Below are positions 1 to 12,142 of a stretch of DNA of 64,000 nt, in pieces. This stretch comes from Ctenosaura bakeri (Eukaryota; Chordata; Lepidosauria; Squamata; Iguanidae). The stretch is taken from positions 62,001 to 126,000 of the forward strand of contig CAOLHI010000561.1 in assembly GCA_948474755.1 (NCBI GenBank), in the 5' to 3' direction. The position numbers were made by a program, and so were the translations under genes. The first letter of the stretch is position 1, and each line of letters begins with the position of its first letter. The notes beneath the pieces are model-generated. The model was not told the DNA's origin and did no database searches. It worked only from the letters and a program-made list of their open reading frames with translations.

Positions 1-2754
1 AAAAGTGGAAATATATACTCTGCTATAGCACAGAAGAGAACCAGGTGGTGCTCAGTCTGATTATTTTTTAAAATAAAATAGGAAGTCACAGGGTAGTAAA
101 GGAAATTTGAAATCCTTGCAGTGCTATCAAAGAAGAAGGACATGATCAGGTAGCTACAGTGGCATAACTGCTCGTGGTATAAAGCACTTTGGTATTACGT
201 ATACAAATATTTGCAGAAAACTACCCATAGAAAAGCATCTAATAGTAAGACTGCATACCCAAACACTATTTTGATGGTCTGCACAGCATTTCCTGTATCA
301 TATTATAATTATGAAGCTTTTCGCAAATATCTTCTCTTTTATAATGAATAAGAATGATGATTAATGATTTTCTTGCAGATTCCCCAAAAAGGAGTGTAAC
401 TTTAAAATTGTACACTTTGTGTTTAAAATGTAGGCATAAACAACCCAATAGCAAATAAATAAGTGCAACAAGTGCAATTTGTTTAGCAGACTAAATAATA
501 AAGCAAACCTTTGGTCTAAGCCAGTAATGGCACCACGTAGATAGTTCATTTAATACATATACATATTTTACTATGGTGTTGACATTGGGATATGTCAATT
601 AAAGGTAGGTAACAACTCTTTATTTTTTCCCTCTTGTTCATACCTCACAGCACCGTGAGAGTTACTAGACTGCGCCTAAGAAAATGCCTATCCATTTCAG
701 GAGATACTTTACGGTTCTCAGGCCGTAATTAATCTAGGGACAACGATTGTAAACTCCTTGAGTCCAAGAGTTCTTGCTTGTCGGTACTACTTGAAGGATA
801 TAATATTCAAGTCCCATCAAGTTATTTTGGCATCTGTGGCAGCAAATCCCAAATAACTTCTCTGCATCTTCCTGGCAGTAAAGAAAGAACAATGCAATAC
901 CGATAAATTAACAACTAACAGTTTGCTGCTTCTTCATGGTACCCCAAAGCTGTTTGAGGCAACTGTCTCACTCTACCCTGGAAATACAAGAAAGCACCTT
1001 GAATTTATCTGTTCTTATGTCTGTTCAAGTCCAGTTTTTGCTTAAACTGCAATAAAGGCATGGTGGTTTATAATAAGCCATATTCCAGCAGTAATAATTT
1101 GGAACATAGTCTCCTGCTATCCTGCACTGAGAGGCAAGAATCTTCTTTTGGCAGCCCCTTTCTTTAAGTCTTGAGACTCTGAAAAAAAGCAGGGTTTGCC
1201 CCCAAAAAGAAAGAAAGAAAAGAAAAAAGAAAAGAAAAGAAGAGAAGGAGGGAAGACAGAAGTGAAGATTAGAATGAGATGTCCCACACTTTAAAGGATG
1301 GAATAGAAACACAGCTGAATATACAGTCTCTGCTACACAAAAAGGAAGAAGAAGAGGATACAAAGAGCATGTTATGCCCACTGAGCATATGGGTGCAACT
1401 GAAACTTCTTGCCTGGAGTTCTGTGCTATATAGTTTGCCATAACAGGGAGGTAAATGCACCCATTCTGACCGCTCATAATGTTTTGCAATGCCGGGTCAC
1501 CCAATAATGCAACTGCCATATTTCTATTCATGCCTTGTTCATTTTTTTTCCTTTCTGTACCAGCCATAGACATTCTTGTTATTCTACTCAGGGCTGGGTC
1601 AAAACATTTGGCTGCCTGGAGGAAAGGAAAAGATCCCTCCTCCTTCCCAATTCCATCTACAAAAGCTGGCCAGATTGACAGCTGAATCTTGTCTCAACAC
1701 ATCCTGCTATGGATGCAAGGATGGTGAGCTGGCTTACAAAACTTAGATCAAACAAATCTAATGAATAGGGGGTATCGAGTAGGCTGTCCTAGAAACACAG
1801 CTCTATTCTTCCTCCACTCTTCAGCTCCACAGTATTCCCTTTACTAGGCTTTGCCTAGTATTAAGGTCAACCCTGATTCTTCTGCAGTTGCTGTACCACT
1901 GTGGGCAGAAACAGGAAAAAGAACCTCAGAGTATTCCCGAGTGCACTGAAAAGGTTTGGTGTGACACAGGAGGCCAACGTATGGACCGTCTGCTTCTCTT
2001 TGTGCATATAGCACCAAGCTTGATCAAGGCTGTTGTCTCCCTGGGATGCTGCATGTGCAATATCATGCTGACTCTAAGCCATTTTTTGGACAGAAGGCTT
2101 GGTATCACTTGATTGCCTTGGGCAAGTCCGTGGCACTCAGATTTGGGTTTCAGCTGAATTCACAGGAATGGAAAATAAATATGAAATCTTTTTTGGGACT
2201 AGTGAGTATTCAAAAGACTGATGATCAGATGGATGCAAAATCCCCAGAAACAAATATCTGAAACAAAAGTTAATCAACATCAGCAATTTTATACTGCAGC
2301 TCAAACCATTTCAAAAAGTTGGACATATACAAATAAAACAAGTACTGAATACTTACACTTAATAGAGCTCTATGGCAGACAAGGGTCATTTCTAGCACTT
2401 TTAATATTGGTTAATCCAGCAGAAGTACAGCTGGTGCAACTACTGAAACACCTATAGATAATGACTACTGAAAGTATTGATGTCTACTAGTGGAAAAGAG
2501 CAATGAATATAATTGTCTGCACGTGTGTTTCTCTGTGTGAGAGACTTCACACATGGATTTCTGCCCCCATAGAACAATCCAGTGCCATCTATTTTTCTCC
2601 AAGAATTCACATCAGCCTTCGTTACTGCTGAAGATGTTGGTCTATGTGATGCATTAGCAACAGAGGAAATGTCATTTTTGTACCACAGCAGATCCTTTGT
2701 TCATCTAGCTCACAGCTATCCATACTAACAGTGACTTTTCAAGTCACTTGAAAC
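1..2754. other. Non-coding AT-rich sequence, no gene seen
   Basis: No open frame here looks like a protein; the longest (about 180 codons, minus strand, 1025-1573) is low-complexity and crosses a purine tract. The tract at about 1205-1255 is an almost pure A/G run. I see no RNA gene and no clear repeat. It is probably intergenic or intronic sequence upstream of the CpG-rich promoter at 14-22 kb. Confidence 0.6.
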
Positions 2755-2870
2755 CAGGGGTAGTTCTTCCCAGCACTACTCTAGAGATGCCAGGCATTGG
2801 CCCTGGGACTTTATGCATGAAAAATATGAGCTCAAAGAATGAGCTATACAGCCTTTCCTGAGGCAACGTT
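2755..2870 (-). mobile_element. tRNA-derived SINE fragment
   Basis: On the minus strand this reads like a tRNA head: an A-box-like TATAGCTCATTCTTTGAGC followed by a B-box-like stretch around GTCCCAGGGCCAATGCC, then a short body with CATCTCTAGAG. The arrangement fits the alanine-tRNA-like heads of sauropsid SINEs. The tail is not clear and the copy is diverged, so its ends are approximate. Confidence 0.55.
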
Positions 2871-3375
2871 AGACACCTGGATGAATTCACTGTCCGCTGT
2901 CCAGGACCACTCAGGAAATAATGACCACAATATTTATAGGCAGACATAAATACCTACTAGTATCAGTGCAACAAAAACAAATTAAGGCATTTCTTTAATC
3001 ATTTATTTAAATAAGGAATAGACAATTGCACCAAGTCAGGGACTAGTTTTCTGTCCTGGGATCTTCTAAGAACTCCAGTGAGTGCCAAAAATGCCAAAAA
3101 CAAGCCCAACCAAGGTGGCTTTAAGTCCACTTCTGGTTTTGGAACCTTTTAAAAACAATGTTAAACACTGCAGAGAGGGCTGGAATAATAAATAATAATT
3201 TATATATACATTATAGAAAATAATGATCTTGTTAAAAAAAATCATATCAAATTACAATTGCACGCAGCCATTCAGATTTCTTATGGAGTTAAGTAAGAGA
3301 AGATGAAACAGCACAGAAAATTAAAAAGCAATAAAGTTATATGTATTCATTTATTTCTTAAAATATTTATATGTC

Positions 3376-3606
3376 TGTACATGCCTTCCAGTCTCCTGTC
3401 AACTTATGATGACCCCATGAATTTCACAAGATTTGTTTCCTTAGGCAAGGAATACTTAGAGGTGGTTTTGCAAGTTGTCTTCCTCTGAAATATAGCCTAC
3501 AGCACTTGGTATTCATTGGCCGTCTCCTATCTAAGTACTAGCCAGGGCTGACTCCATTTAGCTTCCAAGATCAGGCAGGATCTCATGCCTTTAGGGTATG
3601 TAAGCC
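3376..3606 (-). mobile_element. 5S rRNA-derived SINE
   Basis: The right part (about 3494-3606) is the reverse complement of most of a 5S rRNA gene. Recognisable pieces are AGCCTACAGCAC, GTCTCCTATCTAAGTACTAG and TTAGCTTCCAAGATCAG, which match the 3' end, the internal control region and the Box A side of 5S. To its left is a SINE body (GTCAACTTATGATGACCCC and TTAGGCAAGGAATACTTAG). The 5S part serves as the RNA polymerase III promoter in this SINE class. Several substitutions in the 5S part argue for an old, inactive copy rather than a 5S gene. Confidence 0.8.
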
Positions 3607-4030
3607 TTCCTGCCCTGTATCCAAAAATCTCAGGGTAGTTTACAATAAAATCAATTTAAAACAATAAGTAATAACAATAATTTAAAAATATTAAAATTCA
3701 TTAAATAATTCATCAGTTAAAAATAAGATAATTCAGAACTGATTAAAACAATTCTAAATTATACAGTCATAAGACATGTGCAGCCTGGATGAAGTTAGTT
3801 AGGCCCAAAAGCCAAGTTTTGACTTGGCATTGAAATGATCCCAAGGTCGGCATTAATCAGGCCTCTGCGATGAAGGAATTCTGCCAGTGGAGTGCCACCA
3901 CAGAGTAGGCCCTCTCCCATGTCCTCGCACAATATGAGGAATCTCTGAGTAGTCACCCACTATACAGCTATGAGCAGATGGCTGGTTGACGCACTAAAAT
4001 GTTAGATTGTTGAGCAAAGGCCACCTCTTC
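3607..4030 (-). mobile_element. LINE 3'-end fragment (L2/CR1-like)
   Basis: The stretch starts with a degenerate version of the common reptile LINE tail (CCTGCCCTGTATCC, GGTAGTTTACAATAAAATC), passes through an AT-rich part, and continues with GAATTCTGCCAGTGGAGTGCC and AGTAGGCCCTCTCCCATG, phrases typical of the 3' UTR of reptilian non-LTR elements read backwards. No coding part is left. Assignment to L2 versus CR1 is uncertain. Confidence 0.5.
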
Positions 4031-4684
4031 AATCCCCCCCCCCAATATATAAATATATATATTATCAGTTACATTTATAGACATTTGACTAGCCATAGGA
4101 ACAGGTCTTTCTTCTACTTACTGTCAACAAAAGCTGTGTGAACATTTCCCCCCCATTCTCATTTTATGAATATTAATCCTAATTTTCAACCAAGAGTTCC
4201 CTGAATGAAATCTGTCCATAAAATCTTTAAGGTCTTTTTGAGAAAAAGTCTGCAGCAAAGTAGTGACTGCACTGGATACTGCCTCTCCAGCCTACCTATC
4301 AAATCCTATATTGTTGAACTGAGAAAACGCTCTGGCCATTTGGAAATGGGAGAAGAGCAGTTGTCTTCCACACATGCCATATGTGGCTCAAGCAGGCTTG
4401 GAGAATTATCATATATAATAAAGCAACAGTAATTTGTTCTCTCCAGTGACTGCACAGCAGTAATTCTCAGGCCTGCATCCTATTGTTAATCTTATCCAGA
4501 ACAGGCCCAAGAATCACGTATTTTATCCTTTTTTTTCCCTGTGTTTTAACATGTCTTGAAACTGTTTTAATTTATCTAATACAATTGTTTATTTAATTTT
4601 TTTACAAAAAAACTTTATGTCAAACAGGTTTTAGCTGCCTTTAATTTCAATTTGTTTTCATTCATTTTAATTTTATTTTGTTTT

Positions 4685-4765
4685 AATTTGTTGTGAACAA
4701 CTTTGGGTTCCATGCCGCAAGAAAGATGAGATATAAATAAAATAAAATGCATTGACTTACCATTC
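4685..4765 (+). mobile_element. LINE/SINE 3' tail
   Basis: TTGTGAACAACTTTGGGTTCC followed by GATGAGATATAAATAAAATAAAAT is the usual 3' terminus of reptile non-LTR elements, ending in a short A-rich repeat. The upstream 100 bases are T-rich and too degraded to assign. Confidence 0.5.
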
Positions 4766-5516
4766 AGTGGGTCTGCTCTTGTTGGAATTAACTTATAGGC
4801 TCCAGATTTCAAACAAATTGGAACTAATCTAAAAGATTAAGGTTTTGAACCATCTACATCTAGGGAATCATTTCAGTCTGCTGAGAAACCATAGTATATT
4901 GCCAAAGGAAGTGTTTTTTATTCAGGGACAATGCTCAATGTAGTTTCAGACCTGGGGCCCAACCTTAGCCTGGTCATGCATCCACATCTTTGTTTATCAG
5001 TGTGTGCATCCCCATGTATTTATGGTAGAAGTACTGCAGAGGCGTATTCACCTAACACAGGCTGCAGCTCTAAACCAGTTGCATGCCCTAACCTGTTAGC
5101 TGAAAATCAGCATTCTAATTTATTTAGGTATTGTATGATCTCAGGATTGACCCTACTTCTGAAGCGGTTTGGTTAGTACTCCATCCTACATAAAACATTA
5201 TATCCAAAAACAACCAGACAAGAAGAGTGGACACAGTATGCTAATGATTTAAAACTTTGATCAAGTTACCAAGCAAAACTTAAAATAGAGAACTAGAAAG
5301 ACAGCAAGACCACAGGACAATAAAAAGAAGAGCTGGATTTAAAGATTGGAATTTAGCACACCTTCCACAGACCTTTGCCAGTAGATTGTCCCTTTCTATG
5401 AATCTCTCACCATCTTGTTTCTTTTGCCCTATACTTGTCTTCTGTGTTAAAATATTTTAATAATCTGAACTGAACCCTTAATAAACACTGCCTTACAAGT
5501 GCTTCAAGATATATAG

Positions 5517-5562
5517 AGATAGAGGTAGAGGTAGAGAGAGACAGGGAGAGAGAGAGAGAGAA
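5517..5562. repeat. GA-rich microsatellite
   Basis: A short GATA/GAGGTA prefix passes into an uninterrupted GA run. It lies directly upstream of a CR1-like 3' end. Confidence 0.85.
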
Positions 5563-5569
5563 GTGTGTA

Positions 5570-5655
5570 TTTGTTATGGATTCCTGCATTGGCAATGAGT
5601 TGAACCAAATGACCCACAGGATGCCTTCCAATCTCGTAGTTTTACGATTCTGTGA
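5570..5655 (+). mobile_element. CR1-like LINE 3' terminus
   Basis: GATTCCTGCATTGGCAATG, then GCCTTCCAATCTCGTAG and ACGATTCTGTGAG, follow the order of a CR1 3' UTR, whose end normally carries short ATTCTATG-type repeats. Only the terminal 80 or so bases are present, as expected for a strongly 5'-truncated copy. Confidence 0.55.
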
Positions 5656-5830
5656 GAACATAAGAAGAGCCCTGCTGGATAAGAAAAAGACCTATCTTGT
5701 CTAGTATCCTCTTTCCCATAGTAACCCACCGCTTAACTCTGAAAAGCCCACAGGAGGACATGAGAGCAATAGTCCTATCCTGTTGTGGTTCCCCAAACAG
5801 TCTTTCTCCACTCAGGTAGAAAACCATGCT
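5656..5830. mobile_element. Interspersed repeat of uncertain class
   Basis: ACATAAGAAGAGCCCTGCTG, followed by TAGTATCCTCTTTCCCATAG and CCCACAGGAGGACATGAG, is a phrase set I recognise from repeats spread through lizard genomes. I cannot assign a class from the sequence. It abuts the CR1-like end on the left. Confidence 0.45.
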
Positions 5831-5950
5831 CTTGATTTTGAAAGTATGGGACTGTTGTTTTTTTCCCAATGCGTTCCAATCTGAAATCCATTGGCATGGA
5901 AGAAAATTTTGCTTGTCCAATGGAACACAGTGCCAAGTAAGCATGCTTAG

Positions 5951-6190
5951 GAGAGCCAGCATAGTGTAGTGGTTTGAGTAGTGGACTACATCTCTGGAGG
6001 CCAACATTTGAATCCCCACTCAGCCATGGAAATTCACTGGGCAACCTTGGGCAAGTCACATTTTCTCAGCTTCAGAAGAAGGCAAAAGCAACCTCCCTCT
6101 GAACACATCTGGACAAGAAAACCATATGATAGGCTTGCCTTAGGGTCACCATAAGTTGGAAACTGCTTAAAGGGAGACACCAACAACAAG
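5951..6190 (+). mobile_element. tRNA-derived lizard SINE, nearly complete
   Basis: The head GCCAGCATAGTGTAGTGGTT holds an A-box-like segment, and TTTGAATCCCC corresponds to the B box. The body has GGCAACCTTGGGCAAGTC, then GAAGGCAAAAGC, then GTCACCATAAGTTGGAAAC, and the copy ends in CAACAACAA. Other copies are at 44706 (split), 48699 and 51373 (minus), so this is the main SINE family of the window. Confidence 0.8.
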
Positions 6191-6534
6191 TGTGTATAAG
6201 ATCATGGTACAAAACAGAATACCTGTCCCAGATAACCAGATAGATCTGTTTGTTCCCTGAACATTTCTTTTCATATTGATAGTTCATAGTCTTCTCAAAT
6301 CACTTTGCTTTATGGGGAGGATACCATTCTAATGTTGTATTTCACGTTGTGTTTTATATGTGTAGAACATACTACCAATGTTTATCAGTTCGTATAAACA
6401 ACTGCTGTTTAGAATCTTGTGAATCTGATTGTTTTAAGTCATCTTTCGATCTCGTAGCAGAAATTTCTCTTTCCAGAAAGTATCACAATCTTTGTTGCAC
6501 AGACTGGACCTATTTATTTTGATACTGTATAATG

Positions 6535-6691
6535 ATTCATTGGAATCTATATTTCTTGCCAATCCTCTGGCTAAAGGATACTAATAGAATTGATGACTTA
6601 AACTCCTTGGTCACGTGCACTCCAGATAAGCTGCAATGTGGTTGGAAAAATAACCAGCTCTTTATCAGAAGTTGCAAATATCTGCATACCA
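6535..6691 (+). repeat. 157-bp direct repeat, copy 1
   Basis: This stretch recurs at 8287-8443 with no length change and only about three mismatches, around GATGACTT/AATGAATT and CTCC/CTAC. Both copies start ATTCATTGGAATC and end CTGCATACCA. No terminal repeats or A-rich tail mark it as a transposon. An open frame crosses the second copy (72 codons), but I recognise no protein. Confidence 0.9.
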
Positions 6692-7243
6692 ACTGTAATG
6701 AGGAGTGATTACATGAAGGTCAGTGTCAGGCCTTGCATTCTGAGGCCAGTGGTGATTCTGGCTGGCCCAATATTGTTTCTTCTGGCCAGCAGAAGCTCTC
6801 TAGTATCTCAGGCAATATTGGTCCCACCCCCCATCTTTGTGCCAGAACCCCTTTAAACGGGAGATGGCAGGGTCTGAACTTATGTGTGCAAAATAAATAT
6901 TTTACCACAGATGAATGCTTCTTAACTAAATTACACTCAGAATACTGTAAGATGTAGTATACTATTGAGAAGGAATAGTGGGGGAAAATTGTTGAAGGCA
7001 TATAAATGGCAAACTGGTTCAGTCTGTTCTGCTTTTGTAATCCTGCACTGTGTATTTCTTTCTTTCTTCAGCTCGTCCTTCAAAGACTGGCAGTAGCTTT
7101 CACTATCCTGGTGCCTTCAGATATGTTGACCTACAGCAGTCTTCACCCCCTGCCAGTGTCAATACATCTAGAGGGCACAAGTTTGGAGAAGGATGGCTTG
7201 TAGACACAATCCATCTTTTCTCATACATTAGCTGTGTCTATTA

Positions 7244-7352
7244 CAGGAATGGGCAACTTGTGGCCCTTCAGATGCCATTGGATTCCAATTCCCATCATCC
7301 ACCACTACCTATACTACCTAGGGGCATTGCAGTCCAACAACACCTGAAAGGA
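7244..7352. mobile_element. hAT-like MITE fragment
   Basis: CAGGAATGGGCAACTTGTGG is the characteristic start of a common amniote hAT-type miniature element. It is followed by CCTTCAGATGCCATTGGATT and a partly inverted right half (GCAGTCCAACAACACCTG). The right terminal repeat is lost. Confidence 0.6.
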
Positions 7353-7993
7353 CATATGTTTCCCATCAGGGTTTACTATATACCAACTGTGTCTTTCCTG
7401 AAGTTAAATTGTTTTCTAACACAGACAAATGCAGCTATGATTGTCTTAAATGTTATCCAAGGCCTGATCAGTTGATAGTTATTCTGTATGCATGTATGTT
7501 GTCTTCTCTGATTTTAGACAATGATTTAGTTTGGCAAACAAACTAACTGTCTTTCTTCCTTTTTGTGATCCAAAGGCTTGGCGCAGATTTACAACTTTCT
7601 CTACAATTTGTAGTTACACCCTCAACAGTGTATCATTCCCTCAAGAGTATGGCCAAATTTTGTTCTAAGGGTTACAAGTCGTGTCTGTAGGAAATTCCTG
7701 TTTAGGGTACCTCAAATACTAACAACAATTCTAGTTAATCTAAATTAAAGTCTGAAATGGGTTTGCTATCAAAATGTTTGGGATACAAGGGTTGGGTTTT
7801 TTTTTTTTTAATGAAATATGGAATTGATATGATTCTTTAAATAGATTCTCTCTTCCTGATCTCATTACACTGATTACTCTCTTCTGTATTCATGGATTTA
7901 AACAGAGCTCAGTTTAAACTAGAGATCATCAGAGATCACTCCCAACCTTCTGAAACATGTTCTGGATGTCCAGACGCAAGTCTGAAACAAATA

Positions 7994-8022
7994 TATTAAT
8001 TAATTAATTAATTAATTAATTT
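7994..8022. repeat. (TTAA)n microsatellite
   Basis: About seven uninterrupted units of TTAA follow ATATA. Perfect repetition suggests recent length change. Confidence 0.9.
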
Positions 8023-8286
8023 TTACATATGATGTGTTGCTGTGATATGTTTAATACACTTCTTTTGACACTAAACGACCAATGTAGCTATCCTAGACAT
8101 ACATGGGATTGTGCTTCCATGATGTGGCCTAGAAATTAGGAACTGGGTTTGTATTATTGGACATATGATGGCCGTTGATCCATCTAGCCAGTATAGCTTA
8201 CTAAATTTCCAAGGTCTCAATCAATCTTTTCCAGGTTTGAAGCTTTAAAGTCTCTAATAGCAAAAGTCAAACCATGGTTTGCATGT

Positions 8287-8443
8287 ATTCATTGGAATCT
8301 ATATTTCTTGCCAATCCTCTGGCTAAAGGATACTAATAGAATTAATGAATTAAACTACTTGGTCACGTGCACTCCAGATAAGCTGCAATGTGGTTGGAAA
8401 AATAACCAGCTCTTTATCAGAAGTTGCAAATATCTGCATACCA
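8287..8443 (+). repeat. 157-bp direct repeat, copy 2
   Basis: This is the partner of 6535-6691. The two copies lie in the same direction about 1.75 kb apart, and the sequence between them is not repeated. Flanks immediately outside the copies differ, so the duplicated unit is sharply bounded. Confidence 0.9.
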
Positions 8444-9064
8444 TGATGACTGCCAAAGTATGGGCTCTAATAATCAAAGATCTAATGCTGGATATCTTTG
8501 TTGAGTGCCACACATTTATAATTTAATTATAAGAAAGACTGAAATGAATTTGTCTTACCAGAAACTATACCATCTTACCAGAAACTAAATATGGTAGAGG
8601 AGGAGATGTTTTTGGGTTAGTCTTAAAACTAGTGGTAGAATATTTGTGAAATACAACTGCTATTTTTGAACATATGTAATGATGGCATTGATGTGCAATG
8701 ACTGGTCCATTTTCTTAGGTAGGGTACCTGAGTTTTGTTTTATTCTTTTATTTAATTTAACATAAAAATGTCTCTCTAAAGAATAAGTGAAGAATCTATG
8801 ATTATAAAATGAACTATGGCAACTCAGAGAGTTTTCTGTCTTCACCAGATACCTTTCTAGACTAGAGAACTGAATCTGAATTTTCCACTGCCTGCAAATT
8901 CTGTTATCATTAGTCATGTGGCCTTGTGATATGTGGATTTCTTCATTTCAAGCTATAATGTACATACCTTCAAACCTATGTTTGAAATAATGGGTTTTAA
9001 TATTTTTATGATGTATATATATTATAGCCTGCGCTTATAGTAACTCATTTTTAAATGAACCTAT

Positions 9065-9213
9065 TTAGAATCAAAAACAACAAGACTTAAAGACTAGCAC
9101 ATTTATTATAGCATGAAAGTTCTTAGGCTAAAGCTCCTCTATAATAAATTTGTTAGTCTTTGAGGAGCTGTGGGATTCTTTTCTGCCTCTGCAGACTGAT
9201 ATAGCTACTCATT
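9065..9213. mobile_element. Foldback repeat, amniote MITE type
   Basis: The left arm (AACAACAAGACTTAAAGAC, then AGCACATTTATTATAGC) and the right arm (ATAATAAATTTGTTAGTC, then TTTGAGGAGCTGTGGGATTC) are diverged inverted copies, and the right side ends with GCAGACTGATATAGCTACTC. That last phrase is typical of an abundant amniote repeat. A second copy is at 37190-37385. Confidence 0.6.
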
Positions 9214-12104
9214 TGAAAATGAAGCTCACTTATCAACTGGAGTTGCTGGGTGTGAGCTTCGTTGTTCAAGGTAAGGAAAAGAAAAGTGACCCCTGGGTAT
9301 TCACAAAATGTACATTGAATTATATCAAACCTACTTTCCTATAATTAAAAATATCAAACCAATGACCTAGTCCAGCTTACTATCCATCTTCCAGCTCTTA
9401 GATTAAGGTGGTAAGAAATGCTTCCAAAAAGCAAACATCTCTCAGCACTAAATATTGTCATGTGTATAATAAATTTGAACATGTTAGAATGGAAAATATT
9501 CTCTTACACTGGTGGAACAAAGCAATACGTCCCTCATGTATATGTCTAAGAGGCTCTGGAATGATAAAATACATCTCTAACATTTGGCAGCATCACTGTT
9601 AACTGTATAGGGGCATAAGTTATGCAGCAACTATGAGTGAAATCCAACAAGGAGTAAAAAGTGTAAGATTAGTGTCCGAAGTTGGTTTGTCCAAATTATA
9701 ACTACAGTAGGCCTCTTTTTTTCCTGTTCTGAAATACCTTATCATTATTCATCAATTTATTCAAGAAATGGAAGTGTTTATTAGAATAATTCTATGTGTT
9801 TTGAAGCTGAAGGGTGTTTTTTTAATAATTGGGGATAGCAATGTAAAATTAATTAAAATACTCCCTTCTTTAGATTCATCCAAGGGGCAAGGTACACGAT
9901 AAAGCTTTGGTTTGTGAAACATCTTGGTGGGGCGAGGGGTGGTGGAGTTGTATTTCAGCACCCTGGATAGCTCTCATGATACAATACTATTCCATTATCT
10001 GGTGGAAGCCAGCCTTGTTCTATCTAAGTAAAAATTATAAGACTCAAAATGGAAGGATGAGTGGGAGGTCTGTTGATTTCATTATCTCCCTGTTAATCAC
10101 TTGTCTTAGTTCTTTGGAAAGCAAAAGATTGCTGATAAGCATAACATATCAAGCTGAAAGATAAAGCCTTTTTTAAGGCATATAATGATCAAGAGAAGCA
10201 AGAATAGCAATGGGTGGCTTCCCAGAAGATACCATACTCTTGAAACAAGTGCTTCCTCTGGCTCTGTTCTTTCACAAGTGATGTATAAAGATGTGGTCCA
10301 AATGTGACTGAGACAAGAGCTATACCATCAGTAGTATCCATTTTGCTAAATCAAAATATTTCCTATTAGGAAAAAGTTGAGCACAGTCCACATTTCAGAA
10401 GTTGTCTAGAACCTGGAATATGGAAGAAGATTATTGTTAGATTATTGAACACTCAGAACTGGTCTACCTTTCAATAGAAGAGAAGCACTAATAGGTGCAA
10501 CTGGTTTGTCTAATCTGTAACATAATCTAGACTGCAAAGTAATCTAGAATAACCTAATTAATGAATTAATACTGGGGCTTGCCACGCAAACAATCCCATT
10601 TCTGCTTCCATGTTTTACTTTGATTTTCAGATACTGAAATCAAATAAAGTCATGCAGCAGCCCTATATCCTGATAATGGCTGGCCCATGCCATGAAATGG
10701 TAGAGTGCCAGGATAAATCTGTTAACCCTGATGAATCTGTTAAATGGAAGGAAGAAGGCCTTGCGGCAGGAATATATGTTTATGTGTTATGACAATGCTA
10801 AACCTGATATTTTCCTTAATCCAAAGAATCTGTCATTAATACCCTTACAGATGACCCTTACTAGGCTGCTCCTATCCACCAGTGAGGCCTGGGCAACCAC
10901 TCGCTGTTTTACCAACCTTCTGTCACCATAAGTAGTAATGGCACACTGAAACTCTATATCTGCTTGTGTGTGCGTATACACCTGATTGTACAGTCTTTCT
11001 TTTTAAGTGATAAAGGGGACCTGGGCATCCAAAGCAGGCTGGTAAAAAGGTTTACATCTTGCTGCATTTGTTGACTTGTTACAGATTCATTTATTTTGAT
11101 TCTTTATGCAGATTTTGTATTGATCTGTTTCTTGTATGGCACCTTGGGTGCCTTCTGACAGAGAGCTGACTCAAGAATAAAAGACCCTGGTTGAAGTATG
11201 TGGGAATGTGCTAGGTCACTACATCTGATCTCCATTGCCTAAACTGAAAGTTTGCATCTAGGTGATGCTTTTAGAGCTGAATTAGCCTCCTTCATATTAG
11301 CAGCATTTCAGGTATAGTCTTTTCACCTAAGCCCATGAGCTGCTCCCAACATTGTTGCCTCAGTGGAAATCACTGGCAACACTGGTGTCTCTTGCTTCAT
11401 CAGTCACATTCTATAGATATTAGTAACAACTGTTAGTGTTCATGTGTGTGTGTTTGTGTGTGTGTGTAGTTTAGGCAGCAAAGAGCTTACTCTGCCTGAT
11501 TGTCTTTGCCTTTAGTCTCTTTCCATTCATTCAGACAAACTGTAGAGTAGGCTAGTTAGAAAGTAATAGTCATTTGACTATTCACGGTTCACAGTGTACC
11601 TTTTTTAAATCTGTAGATTCCATTCTGATCCACGTTCTCTTGGATGCGTACGTGCCTGTGTATATGTTTTCTTAACACCATCGCCCACATTTTTTTTCAT
11701 TTTTACCCAGATGCCTTGTGCCAAACTCCCCCGAACACGAGATCTTTAAAAATAGCAGCAGCTCATTGAGCTCTGCTTTGAAGATGTTTTTTTCTTCCAA
11801 AAGTAGTAGAAGAAAAAGAGACAAAAATGCCCATTCTGCTTCAAAGGTCCTGATTAATCCATTTGAGGATATACAGTGGTGTTCCCTCTCCACCCACACC
11901 TATCTTTCAACCTCAGTGTTTATTTTTCCTGCCAGTGTTTGTAACTGGGTCTTTGTAGATACTTTTTTTTTAAAATGAAGATAGGGGGAGGGAGTACACA
12001 TGTGGAAGAAATACCCCTCTTTGCCAAATAAACTCTACATTTGTCAATAAGACAATTTCCTTCGGGCTGAACATTGTTGGATAGATGGACATTGGCACCC
12101 TCTG
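9214..12104. other. Non-coding stretch, no gene seen
   Basis: AT-rich sequence without a convincing open frame or RNA gene. A short TG run is at about 11442-11468. TATGGCACCTTGGGTGCC at about 11137 could be a remnant of a LINE 3' end. GC content and CpG rise gradually towards 12 kb. Confidence 0.5.
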
Positions 12105-12106
12105 TG

Positions 12107-12142
12107 TATGTGTGCGTGTGCGTGTGTGTGTGTGTGCGTGCG
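12107..12142. repeat. (TG)n microsatellite with CG interruptions
   Basis: An alternating TGTG/CGTG tract. Similar TG tracts follow at 12903-12917, 13280-13302 and 13516-13534, so the 12-13.6 kb promoter flank has several potential Z-DNA-forming runs. Confidence 0.85.

Noticed and set aside
2755..2870. Possible tRNA gene
   Set aside because: The cloverleaf arms do not close and the sequence continues into a SINE body.
3494..3606. Possible 5S rRNA gene
   Set aside because: Diverged at many conserved positions and joined to a SINE body; no T-run terminator at the expected place on the minus strand.
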